From Promethearchaeota archaeon (GTDB lineage Archaea > Asgardarchaeota > Thorarchaeia > Thorarchaeales > Thorarchaeaceae), in NCBI GenBank assembly GCA_014728035.1, contig WJMJ01000059.1:186001-250000 (forward strand): DNA of 64,000 bases, given 5' to 3'. The notes under the pieces are model-generated. The model had not been told where the DNA came from, made no database searches, and worked only from the letters and a program-made list of their open reading frames with translations. The translations under genes and the position numbers were made by a program. Every line of letters begins with the position of its first letter. The first letter of the stretch is position 1. This document shows positions 46,875-57,028 of the stretch, piece after piece.

Positions 46875-47519
46875 CTATTGCTTCCAAATCTTCATGATAG
46901 TGTCTTTGTCGACTTCCTGATATCCGTCTTTGTCAATGACACTCACAAGAATTGAATTACCTGAACCAGCATCACGTTCAATTGCTGCTGCAACAGCTGA
47001 TATAGCAAGCTCAATGGCCTTCTTCTTGGTGAGTCCGTCTTTGTACCCAGCTTCAAGCACACCCAAAGCTACAGGAGATCCTGAGCCTGTTGCTGCATAT
47101 GTATCTGGTAAAACGGAACCAATATAGTCGCTATAGAAGACCTGTGGGCCTTTGTCATCAAATCCTCCAACAAGACATTGAAGTAGGTATCCACCTCTCG
47201 CTTGAAACATGATGTTACTGAGTTGAGTTGTTAGTGCCTTAACTCGTATTGGACGGCCCCTTTCAATCTCATACAGTTTAGCTATTACTTTCAGCCAATC
47301 CATAATTGCTTGGGCATCAGCAACAGACCCTGCAATGGTCGCACCAATTCTATCTGTAATCTTGAAGATTTTCTTGGCGCTTTTATTTGCAATCAAATAT
47401 CCCATTGTTGCGCGTTGGTCACTTGCTAAGACTACACAGTCTTTTGCAATCAAACCTACAGTCGTTGTTCCTGTCTTTAGTGCCTCTATGGGGGCTTTTT
47501 GTTCATGTTCCATAGCCAT
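46875..47519 (-). CDS. psmB: Proteasome beta subunit
   Basis: GTTTVGLIAKDCVVLASDQRATMGYLIANK; GSGSPVALGVLE. Confidence 0.95.
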   Translation of the reverse strand: MAMEHEQKAPIEALKTGTTTVGLIAKDCVVLASDQRATMGYLIANKSAKKIFKITDRIGATIAGSVADAQAIMDWLKVIAKLYEIERGRPIRVKALTTQLSNIMFQARGGYLLQCLVGGFDDKGPQVFYSDYIGSVLPDTYAATGSGSPVALGVLEAGYKDGLTKKKAIELAISAVAAAIERDAGSGNSILVSVIDKDGYQEVDKDTIMKIWKQ

Positions 47520-47682
47520 TGTTGAATAACTCCATACGAATAAGAGTTGCCTTGGAGAACTAGTGACGAAATGAAATCATGAGTAATCTATTAAAAGGTT
47601 TTCTCAGTGACACTTTTCATCCGAAACTATATTCATTTTCCCGTGTTTTCTATTGATTATTAATTCTTTGAAATACGACATT

Positions 47683-48450
47683 TCAAGTCTGATTTTCTTC
47701 AGGTCTGTCAAAGACGGTGCAAATTTTCACTTTCTTTGCTTCTTCATACATTTTCAAAGCATCCGATGCAATTCCAACTTCTCCGAAAGCGATATTTTCA
47801 ATGTATCTAGTTTCTTTGGGAAGCTCTATGTTGATCACTTCACCATCGATAGTTACATTTACTCTTCCATCTTCAAGAACTGGAATCCTTCTTTTAACTA
47901 CAGCTTGCAGTCGTTCTAACGGGTCGACAATTATCTCTTTTACTTCCACATTGAAAATCAGGGTCTTTCCTGCCAATGGGCTATTGAAATCGACCCTTAC
48001 AGTCCTACCCATTACCGCCGTAATGACTCCACGCTCTCTTCCAAATGTGATTGATTCTCCTTTTATTGGACGGTCACCATGTTTTGCAAGCTTGGTCTTT
48101 GATATTGTCTTAATCTTTTTAGGGTCTGGAAATCCAGCTCCTTTCTCTGGAGGAATTTCTACTTTCTTTTCTTCGCCTAATTTCATTCCCACAATTTCTT
48201 CTTCAAGAGCCTCTAGAAGCCAATTCCATCCTAGAGCAACAAGCATTGGTTGATACCTTTCTTTCTCCTTGTATATTCCATGCTCTTTAGCTACCTCTTC
48301 CTGTGTTGTATCAAATACGGTGCTATCTTCTTTTGTCATTGCTGTGTAATCAATATAGATAACACTCTTTTCTTCAACAGTATCGGTTTTTTTGGACTTC
48401 TTTGCTGCTGACTTCTTCTTAGTCTTCTTGGCTGGCTCTTTGTCAGACAT
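47683..48450 (-). CDS. FKBP-type peptidyl-prolyl isomerase (SlyD-like)
   Basis: IYIDYTAMTKEDSTVFDTT, GEEKKVEIPPEKGAG, VDFNSPLAGKTLIFNVEVKEI. Confidence 0.9.
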   Translation of the reverse strand: MSDKEPAKKTKKKSAAKKSKKTDTVEEKSVIYIDYTAMTKEDSTVFDTTQEEVAKEHGIYKEKERYQPMLVALGWNWLLEALEEEIVGMKLGEEKKVEIPPEKGAGFPDPKKIKTISKTKLAKHGDRPIKGESITFGRERGVITAVMGRTVRVDFNSPLAGKTLIFNVEVKEIIVDPLERLQAVVKRRIPVLEDGRVNVTIDGEVINIELPKETRYIENIAFGEVGIASDALKMYEEAKKVKICTVFDRPEENQT

Positions 48451-48513
48451 AATACATCCCTTTTGGACTTTGACTCAGCGGCTCAGCCCTGCAGCTGCAT
48501 AAAATTATTTCCA

Positions 48514-49119
48514 TCAGGCCGTTAGTTTACCTTGAATAAGGTCAACCCGCTCCATGAAGAATATTCTGTGCCCTATCGATTGAACTTCCAAACCCCGTTC
48601 CTCCATTATCCTGATAATGTGGTCTGGATTTGAGTGAGATGATACAATAACATAGATTGTACTGTTCTTCTCAATGTGTTTACATGCCTGAGCGATATAT
48701 CTCTCACTTACTTCCGTGCCCGTTATACCCCCTATGAAAGCATGATCCATGGAAGTTTTGTGTTCATCTGCAGGCAGATACGGTGGATTGAAAACAATAA
48801 CTGAAAATTTTGCAGATGAATGAAATGCAGTAAGCAAATCCGATTGTATTACTGAGTTGTTCACTAGACGAGTGTTCCTTCTCAAAGTATCCATTGTATT
48901 TCTAACCGCTTCTAACGAAATATCGACAGCAATTGCTTTTTTGACTATCTTGGACGCCATAGCAGTTGCCAGTCCTACTCCACAACCAATCTCAAGAAAA
49001 GTGTCTGTCGGCTTTAATTCTATAGCATCTAATACAAGATACGAGTCCATTGCAGGTGAATATACTCCTTTATGTACATCAAAATCAATCTTATCTCCCT
49101 TGAAAGAATGCTCATTCAT
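48514..49119 (-). CDS. HemK/PrmC-like N5-glutamine methyltransferase
   Basis: VYSPAMDSYLVLDAIE, LEIGCGVGLATAM, FNPPYLPAD. Confidence 0.88.
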   Translation of the reverse strand: MNEHSFKGDKIDFDVHKGVYSPAMDSYLVLDAIELKPTDTFLEIGCGVGLATAMASKIVKKAIAVDISLEAVRNTMDTLRRNTRLVNNSVIQSDLLTAFHSSAKFSVIVFNPPYLPADEHKTSMDHAFIGGITGTEVSERYIAQACKHIEKNSTIYVIVSSHSNPDHIIRIMEERGLEVQSIGHRIFFMERVDLIQGKLTA

Positions 49120-49976
49120 AAATTTGGCATCCTCCCCTCTTGTATGAGGTCTGCTATTGTATTTGAAATTCTTATCAATGATTCTTGGGGTATTTCTCTC
49201 AGTCTCTCATTCCCCTCAATTCCAGCTGTGTTCTTTAGAATCAATCTACTCAAATCCGAATTCAAATCAAGTCTTTCTAACCATATTTTTAGAGCATTTC
49301 CGAGTTGCTTCTTTGGATACGGGTAGATTCCATGAACGAGTTTAAAAAATACATCTTCACTTTTTACAAACATCTTTTCTTCTCTTTTAGTTATCTTGAC
49401 AACTGTTGAGGTTACAGCTGGCTCTGGATAAAATGCATTTGATGGTACGTCCATAATCTTTTCAGCGTGGGCATAGTATTGAAAATCAATTGTCAATCTG
49501 GAATATTTTCTTGATCCGGGCTTGGCTACTAAACGGTCGGCAAATTCTTTCTGGTACATAAGTATAGCTACCTCAAAATCTATTTTTTTCAATATCCGAA
49601 AAGTGATTTCGGAAGAAATAGAATATGGCAGATTTGCTACTACTTTGTTTATTCTGGGGAAATCCACCTCAAGTGCATCACCTTCAATTATTGCAACATG
49701 ATTTTGGTGTTCAAATAGATCCTTAAGTGCTTGTACAAGACCAGTTTCTATCTCAATAATGAATAATTTTTGAGCGTATTTTGCCAACCACTCGGAGAGA
49801 ATTCCTAACCCTCCTCCAATTTCAAGGACAATATCACTATCAGAAATTTTGGCAGCATCAACTATTTTTTTAGCTACATATCTATTTGTTAGAAAGCTTT
49901 GCCCTCGTTTCTTATCTGGTCTGACTGAATATTTTTGTAGCAGAGAATATATCTCTTTTTTTGACAGGAAACTCAC
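49116..49976 (-). CDS. ksgA: rRNA adenine dimethyltransferase KsgA/Dim1
   Basis: KKRGQSFLTNRYVAKKIV, VLEIGGGLGILSEWLA, VVANLPYSISSEI. Confidence 0.95.
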   Translation of the reverse strand: MSFLSKKEIYSLLQKYSVRPDKKRGQSFLTNRYVAKKIVDAAKISDSDIVLEIGGGLGILSEWLAKYAQKLFIIEIETGLVQALKDLFEHQNHVAIIEGDALEVDFPRINKVVANLPYSISSEITFRILKKIDFEVAILMYQKEFADRLVAKPGSRKYSRLTIDFQYYAHAEKIMDVPSNAFYPEPAVTSTVVKITKREEKMFVKSEDVFFKLVHGIYPYPKKQLGNALKIWLERLDLNSDLSRLILKNTAGIEGNERLREIPQESLIRISNTIADLIQEGRMPNL

Positions 49977-49984
49977 CTTGCAAT

Positions 49985-50590
49985 TTACCGTCTAGCAGCT
50001 TCTTCTATTCGCGGAGGGGGGCGAACAAACAGATATCTCTTTTCTTCTTCTCGCAGCTCTTTCATAATTCTTGAAATTATGACCTTCTTTGGGTCTTGCA
50101 GTTTCGTCCGGTCCGCAATATCATCAAAACTTTTGAAGGGCATATTCTTCCTCTCTTCGAGTATTGCCCACATCAATGTCGATCCTATTCCGGGTAGAAG
50201 TTGAAGTGAATGCATTCGTGTGGTAAGAGGTTTTGCCTCGTTAAAAAATTGAACAAATTTTTGCTCATGTTTTGTAACAATAATTTCAACAACAAGAGGA
50301 AGCTCGGCACCACTCTCGGGAGATAAATCTTCAAATGAGATTCGCCTCTTAACATGGTCTATCTTACTTTTTACATCACGCTTTAAAACAACTCTTTCAT
50401 GTGGCCGCAGTTTTTTTCCTCTTTTTGGAGCAAGTTCTAATAGTGTGAAATGGGATTCTCCTACTGCTTGAATTACAGTTTCACCTCTAGGCCTAGAATC
50501 ACGTAAGAATGTTTTAGGTGCGACAACTGCCAAAATATACGCGTGTGACTCTAACATCCTGTTTTGAGATTCGTCCATTCTTTTTAACAC
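49985..50590 (-). CDS. DUF655 RNA-binding protein
   Basis: HAYILAVVAPKTFLRDSRPRGETVIQAVGESHFTLLEL; position between ksgA and rpoF. Confidence 0.85.
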   Translation of the reverse strand: MLKRMDESQNRMLESHAYILAVVAPKTFLRDSRPRGETVIQAVGESHFTLLELAPKRGKKLRPHERVVLKRDVKSKIDHVKRRISFEDLSPESGAELPLVVEIIVTKHEQKFVQFFNEAKPLTTRMHSLQLLPGIGSTLMWAILEERKNMPFKSFDDIADRTKLQDPKKVIISRIMKELREEEKRYLFVRPPPRIEEAARR

Positions 50591-50686
50591 ACCTTACGTT
50601 TTCAGGCCACATTATGAACTATGTATACTGTTTCGGATAAAAAGTATCCGGCTTACGAAAGCTATTATTCCAGTACAGATTAAAAA

Positions 50687-51019
50687 TCAGGTTTTGCTTG
50701 CCATAATCTCAACAATTTCAGCGTATTGTTCATCAGTGAGTTCGACACTTCGGGGATCCAGTATTGTCTTTAGTTCTTCTTCAGTAGTAGGTGCAAGATT
50801 GATTACCTGAACAGCTTGAGAGCGGGTGATCTCGTAGTTTTTCATGAGGCGTTCTACCAATTTGACTGATTCTACCGGTGCAAATTTTGAAAAAGTTGAA
50901 GAGTGTTCAAGTGTTATCGATTGCTGAAACGATAATTCTCCATCTTTACTCCTCTTTGAGAGAATCTTCTTTACCATTGGTAATGGAATTTCTTCCTTGC
51001 TAATTATTTCCCTTGGCAT
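50687..51019 (-). CDS. rpoF: RNA polymerase subunit F (Rpb4)
   Basis: Context L21e-rpoF-DUF655; RSQAVQVINLAPTTEEELKTIL. Confidence 0.88.
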   Translation of the reverse strand: MPREIISKEEIPLPMVKKILSKRSKDGELSFQQSITLEHSSTFSKFAPVESVKLVERLMKNYEITRSQAVQVINLAPTTEEELKTILDPRSVELTDEQYAEIVEIMASKT

Positions 51020-51029
51020 GTTGTATGAT

Positions 51030-51335
51030 TCAGCCCCTATTAGGTCTTAGATGTTCTGGTCTTATAATTAGTTTCTTCATAGCTTTGCCAAGACTGACAT
51101 CAATCTCATATGCTCTTCCTCTTTTACCAGTGATGACTCCTGTTCTTCCGTGATATCGTCGATGGGGCATTCCCTTGTGGAAGCCTGGATCTATCACTAT
51201 ATCTACTCTCTGACCAATCTCATAATCGATTAGCACGTTGCTTAGAGGTTGAAGACCTCTGCTACGTACTTTTTTGCTCATCAGACTTCTTGTTCTTGCA
51301 CGGAAACCATGACTTTTCTTGACCATGGAACTCAC
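51030..51335 (-). CDS. rpl21e: Ribosomal protein L21e
   Basis: SHGFRARTRSLMSKKVRSRGLQPLS, GMPHRRYHGRTGVI. Confidence 0.96.
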   Translation of the reverse strand: MSSMVKKSHGFRARTRSLMSKKVRSRGLQPLSNVLIDYEIGQRVDIVIDPGFHKGMPHRRYHGRTGVITGKRGRAYEIDVSLGKAMKKLIIRPEHLRPNRG

Positions 51336-51413
51336 CTGTCTTGGCTATTGAGTTGGCCTTTTCAAAATAGTAGTTTGAGAGACCAAGTCCTGAAAAACCT
51401 CCGGGGTCAACAC

Positions 51414-52784
51414 TTAAGCATTATGGTCTGGTTTGCCAGTGTAAATTGCAGTCACATTTAGTTCTGTACACAGACAGGGTGTTTCTAATACCTCTGTTAG
51501 TGATGGCTTTGTTCTTCCCTCGTCTCCTGAGATTAGCTCTTTGATGTACGTACCACCTTGCACTTTGAAAGAACCTTCAAGAAGTAGTTTTTCTTTTCTT
51601 TTCAGTTTTATTTCATATACATGTTTGACCCGAACAAGGTCACTTCTCCGGTGTGCCACTCTATTTGGTGTACGCTGTTCTATTTCTATATCTTTGAATC
51701 GTTTTTCTGCAATTCTCAGTAGCTCTTCTGATATCTCTTTTTCAGTTGAGATTGATGCAACATACTCTTTGATATTTTCAGAAGCATCTTTCTTCAAGTC
51801 TTGGGCTCGTGACCTTTCAGAAAACTCAAGGTCATGCACCTCTATCTTACCATATGCTTCTTTGTTGATTTCATGTGCAAGAACTTCAAGATTCAATTTT
51901 CGTTTCTTTGGCTCTGAAAGCTCTAATACAAAAGGTCTACCATCACCTAGCATTAGCGCATCGATGTCTTCTCGTCCTGCAGCATGAACTTTGAATCGAG
52001 CTGCGTGGGCAATTTTTACAGCAGGTTTTCCGATGTATTCAGATACAGAGTCCAGATACCTACGTCCCGTTCCATCACATTCCTCACATCCTTTTCCTTT
52101 GCATTCACCGCAATCCCACCTACTTTGTGGTATTCCTCTTTCCAATTTACGGTATTTTCCAAAAATGAATAAGGGATTCACCTGTAGACTGATTTGATCT
52201 TTCAACATGTCGTAGATAACAACTATTTCCGGCTTTGAGAAGTCGACTTCTCTTTTCAGCTTTTCAAATAGTTTCTTTCCAAATTCTCGATTGAATGATG
52301 ATTTCAATGGTTCGCTATTCAGAAGGTTGTATCTTGCGCATATTTCATCCTGCCTTTCTACGAGTTGGGGAAATGGGACACTCCCAACCAAAAATGTGTC
52401 AAACTCGTAATCTTGCAGAATCTCATCAACTTCATTTGTTATTCTTGGAATTCTCTCAAATACCGAGTCATCTTTAGTACAAAGATGACAGGTTTCTTTC
52501 AGCTCAAATGGAATGCCTGCATCCTTAGCTAATCTTCGGGCCGATTTCATCATACCATTTCCTGCAAGAATCTGGAGATATTCTGATGCCTTTTTTCTAT
52601 CTCCTCCTCTCAGAAATTCGTCTCCTATCATTAACAGAACCAATTTGATAGATCTTCCTCTTTGGATATTGGTTGTTCCAGTTGCTAACCATGCGAATAA
52701 TCTCCCCAAGCATTCATTGCAGAGTGGATATTCATTCAGAATGGTCTTCGAAACATCTATCATCGTATCGGTCATTTCATCCAT
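51414..52784 (-). CDS. pus10: tRNA pseudouridine synthase Pus10
   Basis: LCNECLGRLFA, AAGREDIDALMLGDGRPFVLEL, QGGTYIKELISGDEGRTKPSL. Confidence 0.94.
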   Translation of the reverse strand: MDEMTDTMIDVSKTILNEYPLCNECLGRLFAWLATGTTNIQRGRSIKLVLLMIGDEFLRGGDRKKASEYLQILAGNGMMKSARRLAKDAGIPFELKETCHLCTKDDSVFERIPRITNEVDEILQDYEFDTFLVGSVPFPQLVERQDEICARYNLLNSEPLKSSFNREFGKKLFEKLKREVDFSKPEIVVIYDMLKDQISLQVNPLFIFGKYRKLERGIPQSRWDCGECKGKGCEECDGTGRRYLDSVSEYIGKPAVKIAHAARFKVHAAGREDIDALMLGDGRPFVLELSEPKKRKLNLEVLAHEINKEAYGKIEVHDLEFSERSRAQDLKKDASENIKEYVASISTEKEISEELLRIAEKRFKDIEIEQRTPNRVAHRRSDLVRVKHVYEIKLKRKEKLLLEGSFKVQGGTYIKELISGDEGRTKPSLTEVLETPCLCTELNVTAIYTGKPDHNA

Positions 52785-52840
52785 TGGATACAGGCCCCAG
52801 AAAAAACAGCGGTGTTTCCTTCATAAAGGCAGTTGTTTGA

Positions 52841-54043
52841 CTAGAGGGGAATTCTTAGATAACGAATTGCCTTCAGTCCCGCAAGGAACGTTTTAGGGTT
52901 TCCTAGTAATTTTGCTATCACTCTTCCTTGCCTATCCATATCGCCCTCTTTTTTCACGGTGCTTACAAGTCCTAAATCAGCGGCATCACCAATTAGAGAA
53001 TCCAGTCCCTTATTGGAAAGTGAACCTATCAATTTCTGAACCAAATACATTAATCGTAAATCATTCATCAGAGATTTTCTCCATATTTTTTCAAACTTCT
53101 CTAGATGTGTCTGCCCTCCTGAGTCAGCTTCTAGGGATTGAGCAATGTGTTTCCCAGCCAATCTAGCTACTTTACCGCCCAAAATCACACCCCCTCCTGT
53201 AGTTGCTTTAACAATTCCTGCAGCATCTCCAACCACAACAAAATTACTTCCTATTGTTTTCTTGATTGGTTTTCCTACTAATACTATACCTCCAAAACCT
53301 CTTTCAACTGTGGCATTTCGAAGACGCTTCTTTAAAATCGGGTGATGCGAAATTGCAGATTTTAGTCTTATTTTGCTATAATCTCTAGCTGCCAGTCCAA
53401 CTCTAGCTCTTCTTTCTCCAAGTGGAATTAACCAACAGAAGAATCCTGGTGCTACACGATTGTCATAATACATTTCGACCAAGTCTTCATGAGCATCGAC
53501 ATTTTTCAACTCAAATTGATATGCTGGCATTTTGCTTTTTCTTGGGACTGAATAAAAACCGATAGATCTTGATATGTAACATCTTACACCCTCCGCATTA
53601 ACGACTCTTCTTGAAGATATCTTTTCTTTTGATTCCTTTTGCTTAATATGTGCAATCCACTCAGTTTCATTGTTAACAATCTTTGTGACTTGAGAACTGG
53701 TTTTAATTTGTACACCTGTATGATGTGCTTTATCAGCTAGCCATCTATCAAATGCAATACGATCCACAACAAAGGCTTCTCGCTTTCCTCTTTCGATTAA
53801 TATTGATTTTCCAGATGGTGAAAATATGCGTGCTCCTGATACATGATTCTGAATTACATCTTTAGGCAGCTTGAGACCGAGTTCTTGTATACCGGATGTA
53901 CTAAGGAGACCTGCACAATGGTCCGGTTTACCTATTGCTGGATGCTCTTCGAAAATCAATACTTTGTGTCCTCTACTTGCAGCATCGATTGAGGCAAGGA
54001 TACCAGCAGGTCCAGCACCAATGACTGTTACATCAGCTTTCAG
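52841..54043 (-). CDS. Geranylgeranyl reductase-type FAD flavoprotein (start apparently CUG)
   Basis: Extension LKADVTVIGAGPAGILASIDAASRGHKVLIFEEHPAIGKPDHCAGLLS supplies GxGxxG absent from track ORF. Confidence 0.88.
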   Translation of the reverse strand: MKADVTVIGAGPAGILASIDAASRGHKVLIFEEHPAIGKPDHCAGLLSTSGIQELGLKLPKDVIQNHVSGARIFSPSGKSILIERGKREAFVVDRIAFDRWLADKAHHTGVQIKTSSQVTKIVNNETEWIAHIKQKESKEKISSRRVVNAEGVRCYISRSIGFYSVPRKSKMPAYQFELKNVDAHEDLVEMYYDNRVAPGFFCWLIPLGERRARVGLAARDYSKIRLKSAISHHPILKKRLRNATVERGFGGIVLVGKPIKKTIGSNFVVVGDAAGIVKATTGGGVILGGKVARLAGKHIAQSLEADSGGQTHLEKFEKIWRKSLMNDLRLMYLVQKLIGSLSNKGLDSLIGDAADLGLVSTVKKEGDMDRQGRVIAKLLGNPKTFLAGLKAIRYLRIPL

Positions 54044-54124
54044 TTTTTACTCCTCAAATCCTCCTCGATAAGACCCTTTTTATCTGTCACCACTGGTGAA
54101 ATACTGTTTCTGGAGAATCACGTT

Positions 54125-54493
54125 ATGCCAAGACATCAATTTACGTACAAACAAGTCATTGTCGTACGAACTGATTTGGATATGAGTAAAGGTAAGACTG
54201 CTGTACAGGTTGCTCATGGGTCTTTGAGTGCGTCTGAGCGTGCACGTGGAAAAACAAATGATATTTGGAAAGCATGGTTTCGGGAGGGCCAGAAAAAGGT
54301 CGCACTAAAAGTTCGTTCTGAAGACGATTTAAAGACATTAATATCCCAAGCGATACAGGCTGACTTACCATATGCAATGATTAGAGATGCTGGAATGACC
54401 GAACTACCTCCTGGTACGGTTACGGTTATTGGTATAGGCCCGGCACTAGCAGAGAAAATAGACAAAATCACAGGCGATCTCAAGTTATTGTGA
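54125..54493 (+). CDS. pth2: Peptidyl-tRNA hydrolase Pth2
   Basis: QVIVVRTDLDMSKGKTAVQVAHGS, IRDAGMTELPPGTVTVIGIGP. Confidence 0.96.
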   Translation: MPRHQFTYKQVIVVRTDLDMSKGKTAVQVAHGSLSASERARGKTNDIWKAWFREGQKKVALKVRSEDDLKTLISQAIQADLPYAMIRDAGMTELPPGTVTVIGIGPALAEKIDKITGDLKLL

Positions 54494-55857
54494 GTGGAAA
54501 TACGTTGAAAGAAGCAAACCCCTTTGAAAAAACTCTAGGTATAGAACTATATTCTACTGATTTTCCAGGCATGAATGGTAGAATAAAAAGTTGTTATGAA
54601 GATTTCATAGTGACAGAAATTTCTCCCGAGGAACGTACACTTCGAATCAAGAATATGGAAACTCTCAATGATTGGCACGGTGCAATTGATACACTAATTG
54701 AAGGAGAACGAGACCGTTTTGTTCGATTTATTATGCAAAAAAGTGGATTGTCCACAATGGATGTCGCCCATATATTGGCATCCGAACTGAATATCCCTCG
54801 ACACTTGATTAATTATGCTGGATTGAAAGATAAACGAGCTGTCACAGCACAATTCATGTCGATTCCTGCAAGCAGTGCTGAAATGCTGCCCAAATGCAGA
54901 TTATCCAGAATTCTCATTAGAGAAATGGAGTATACTCATCATCCAGTAAATATTGGCGACCTATGGGGAAACCGTTTTAAAATCCATTTTAGAGAAATTG
55001 ATTCTCCAATCGAAGAAGCTATGGAGCATGCTAGTTCTCTTTCTACTACGCCTCTCTTAAACTACTTTGGTGTTCAACGATTTGGCGTCACTCGTCCTTT
55101 CACACATCGTGTTGGAAAGGCTTTGATAAATAGAGATTACGAAAAAGCTGTAATGATAATGTTGACTGAAACCAGCAAGTACGAGCCTGTTGAACTAACT
55201 GAAACTCGAACAAAACTTGCAGAAGACTTCACCCCCTCAGAGGAATTGCTAGATGTGTTTCCCAAGAGCCAAAGATATGAGCGTAGGATTATCAAGCATT
55301 TAATCAAACATCCTAATGATTTCAAACGTGCAATATTGAAAATTCCACCACGGATTTTGACAATCTTCATCCATGCATATCAGTCATACTTGTTCAATCG
55401 GTTAATTAGTCAACGTGCAAGAAATGAAATGCCTTTGGAATTTCCTATTGTTGGCGATTTCTTGATACGGCTCGATACTACTCACTCAGGACGTGACTCG
55501 TGGATTTTTGTAACAGAAAGAAAACTTGAATCATGTATGGATCTTATCGCATCTGGTGAATATGGATTAGCAATGCCTATTCCTGGATATGCAACTAAAA
55601 CACCCCCGTCTGAACAAACTGATATGCTTAAGACTCTCCTGAAATCTGAACAGATTAGCCTGATTGCTTTTCGCAATCCCGAACATCGCTCATTAAATTC
55701 TCCGGGTGGTTTGCATCTATTATCTGTTCACCCACTTCAATTGAATGTCGAAGGAGTAGATAATCAACTTATTCTTGAGTTTTCACTTCGAAAAGGCTCT
55801 TATGCAACAATTGTTATGCGTGAACTGATGAAAAATCATCCAATTAATCGAGTATAG
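54490..55857 (+). CDS. truD: tRNA pseudouridine synthase TruD
   Basis: YAGLKDKRAVTAQ, LLNYFGVQRFG; overlaps pth2 by 4 nt, GTG start. Confidence 0.96.
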   Translation: MSGNTLKEANPFEKTLGIELYSTDFPGMNGRIKSCYEDFIVTEISPEERTLRIKNMETLNDWHGAIDTLIEGERDRFVRFIMQKSGLSTMDVAHILASELNIPRHLINYAGLKDKRAVTAQFMSIPASSAEMLPKCRLSRILIREMEYTHHPVNIGDLWGNRFKIHFREIDSPIEEAMEHASSLSTTPLLNYFGVQRFGVTRPFTHRVGKALINRDYEKAVMIMLTETSKYEPVELTETRTKLAEDFTPSEELLDVFPKSQRYERRIIKHLIKHPNDFKRAILKIPPRILTIFIHAYQSYLFNRLISQRARNEMPLEFPIVGDFLIRLDTTHSGRDSWIFVTERKLESCMDLIASGEYGLAMPIPGYATKTPPSEQTDMLKTLLKSEQISLIAFRNPEHRSLNSPGGLHLLSVHPLQLNVEGVDNQLILEFSLRKGSYATIVMRELMKNHPINRV

Positions 55858-55861
55858 ATTC

Positions 55862-56443
55862 TCAAAACCGTCTTCGGCTGGCAAACTCTTTCATTTTTTC
55901 ATCAAAAGCATCTTCAGGCTTCTCATCCGTTTGCACTCTTTCGTCTTGATACTGAAATATCACAGATTGTCCCATTATAGCGGATACAATCTTTCGCAAG
56001 TCGGATTTGGTGTAATCAATTCTATCTCTATCTTCAGTCCTGAGCATAACGATACTCTCTTTCTCACCGTTTGGAAGATAGAGGCTATTAACACCCACTT
56101 CAACTGCGGGATAGATTAATTCGCGAACAAGAGATCTCAGCTTGACCGGGCCTTCAAAAATCATAACCGATCCATATAGATTTTCCATTTCGCCAATTAG
56201 GTCAATCTGGTCTTTAAGTTGCTCAGCCTGTTTTTTCTTCACAATAATGATTATTTTACCTGCTGTCTTGATAGCTCTTCTGAAGGATAAATCTTCAATC
56301 TCTGGATAATCTTCAACTCTCTCTAATATCCATTTTGAGAAATCTATATCGAATTGAGTAATCTCTCCTCTATCTAATTTCCCTTGGCAGTTTGGACACA
56401 ACATATCCGTTTCGAGATCAAACTTACAGACTGGTAAACGCAT
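55862..56443 (-). CDS. Archaeal NusA/KH-related zinc-containing protein
   Basis: LPVCKFDLETDMLCPNCQGKLDRGEI. Confidence 0.7.
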   Translation of the reverse strand: MRLPVCKFDLETDMLCPNCQGKLDRGEITQFDIDFSKWILERVEDYPEIEDLSFRRAIKTAGKIIIIVKKKQAEQLKDQIDLIGEMENLYGSVMIFEGPVKLRSLVRELIYPAVEVGVNSLYLPNGEKESIVMLRTEDRDRIDYTKSDLRKIVSAIMGQSVIFQYQDERVQTDEKPEDAFDEKMKEFASRRRF

Positions 56444-56512
56444 TTCAAAGGCCTCGTTGAACGATTGTTCCTATTTCTGTTGGTTCGTTCAATTAACCAT
56501 ATGAAATTTGTG

Positions 56513-56887
56513 TTAGTCAACTTTTGCCAATGTAATATCTATGGTACTTACGTTCAAATCGCTACCCTTGTCTGTTTTGACAGTAGTAGTGTCGATTATT
56601 ATCTCCTTTACTTCGAGGTCTGTAATGAATCTATGTCGTGTTATTTCTGCCACATCAACAGCACGACTTATCAGTCGTCCTCTTGCCTTGATGACTACTT
56701 CTTCCGCTCCTTTGTTGAATAGTGTCACACACGCTAGAACATAACTCATTACGTTCTTGTTACCTACAAGTATTACGTTGCCATTTCTGTCGTCTTTGTC
56801 TGATTTTGATGTATCTTTGTTTTCTGTTTCTGGTGTCACCAATAGACTCTCCGCACACTCGCTCGCAATCTCTCTCCGGTCTAACAC
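56513..56887 (-). CDS. alba: Alba-family nucleic-acid-binding protein
   Basis: [45 protein letters not shown]. Confidence 0.93.
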   Translation of the reverse strand: MLDRREIASECAESLLVTPETENKDTSKSDKDDRNGNVILVGNKNVMSYVLACVTLFNKGAEEVVIKARGRLISRAVDVAEITRHRFITDLEVKEIIIDTTTVKTDKGSDLNVSTIDITLAKVD

Positions 56888-57028
56888 AAAGATAGAATTA
56901 TCAGATATAGATTTCGCTTAATATATTGTATTATCTTTTTATTAATTGGAGAAATACGTTTTAGCTTTCTGTCATTCAGTAATGTTTTTGTGGTTTATGA
57001 TTGGGTTTCTTGGTGGATGTATTATTAG

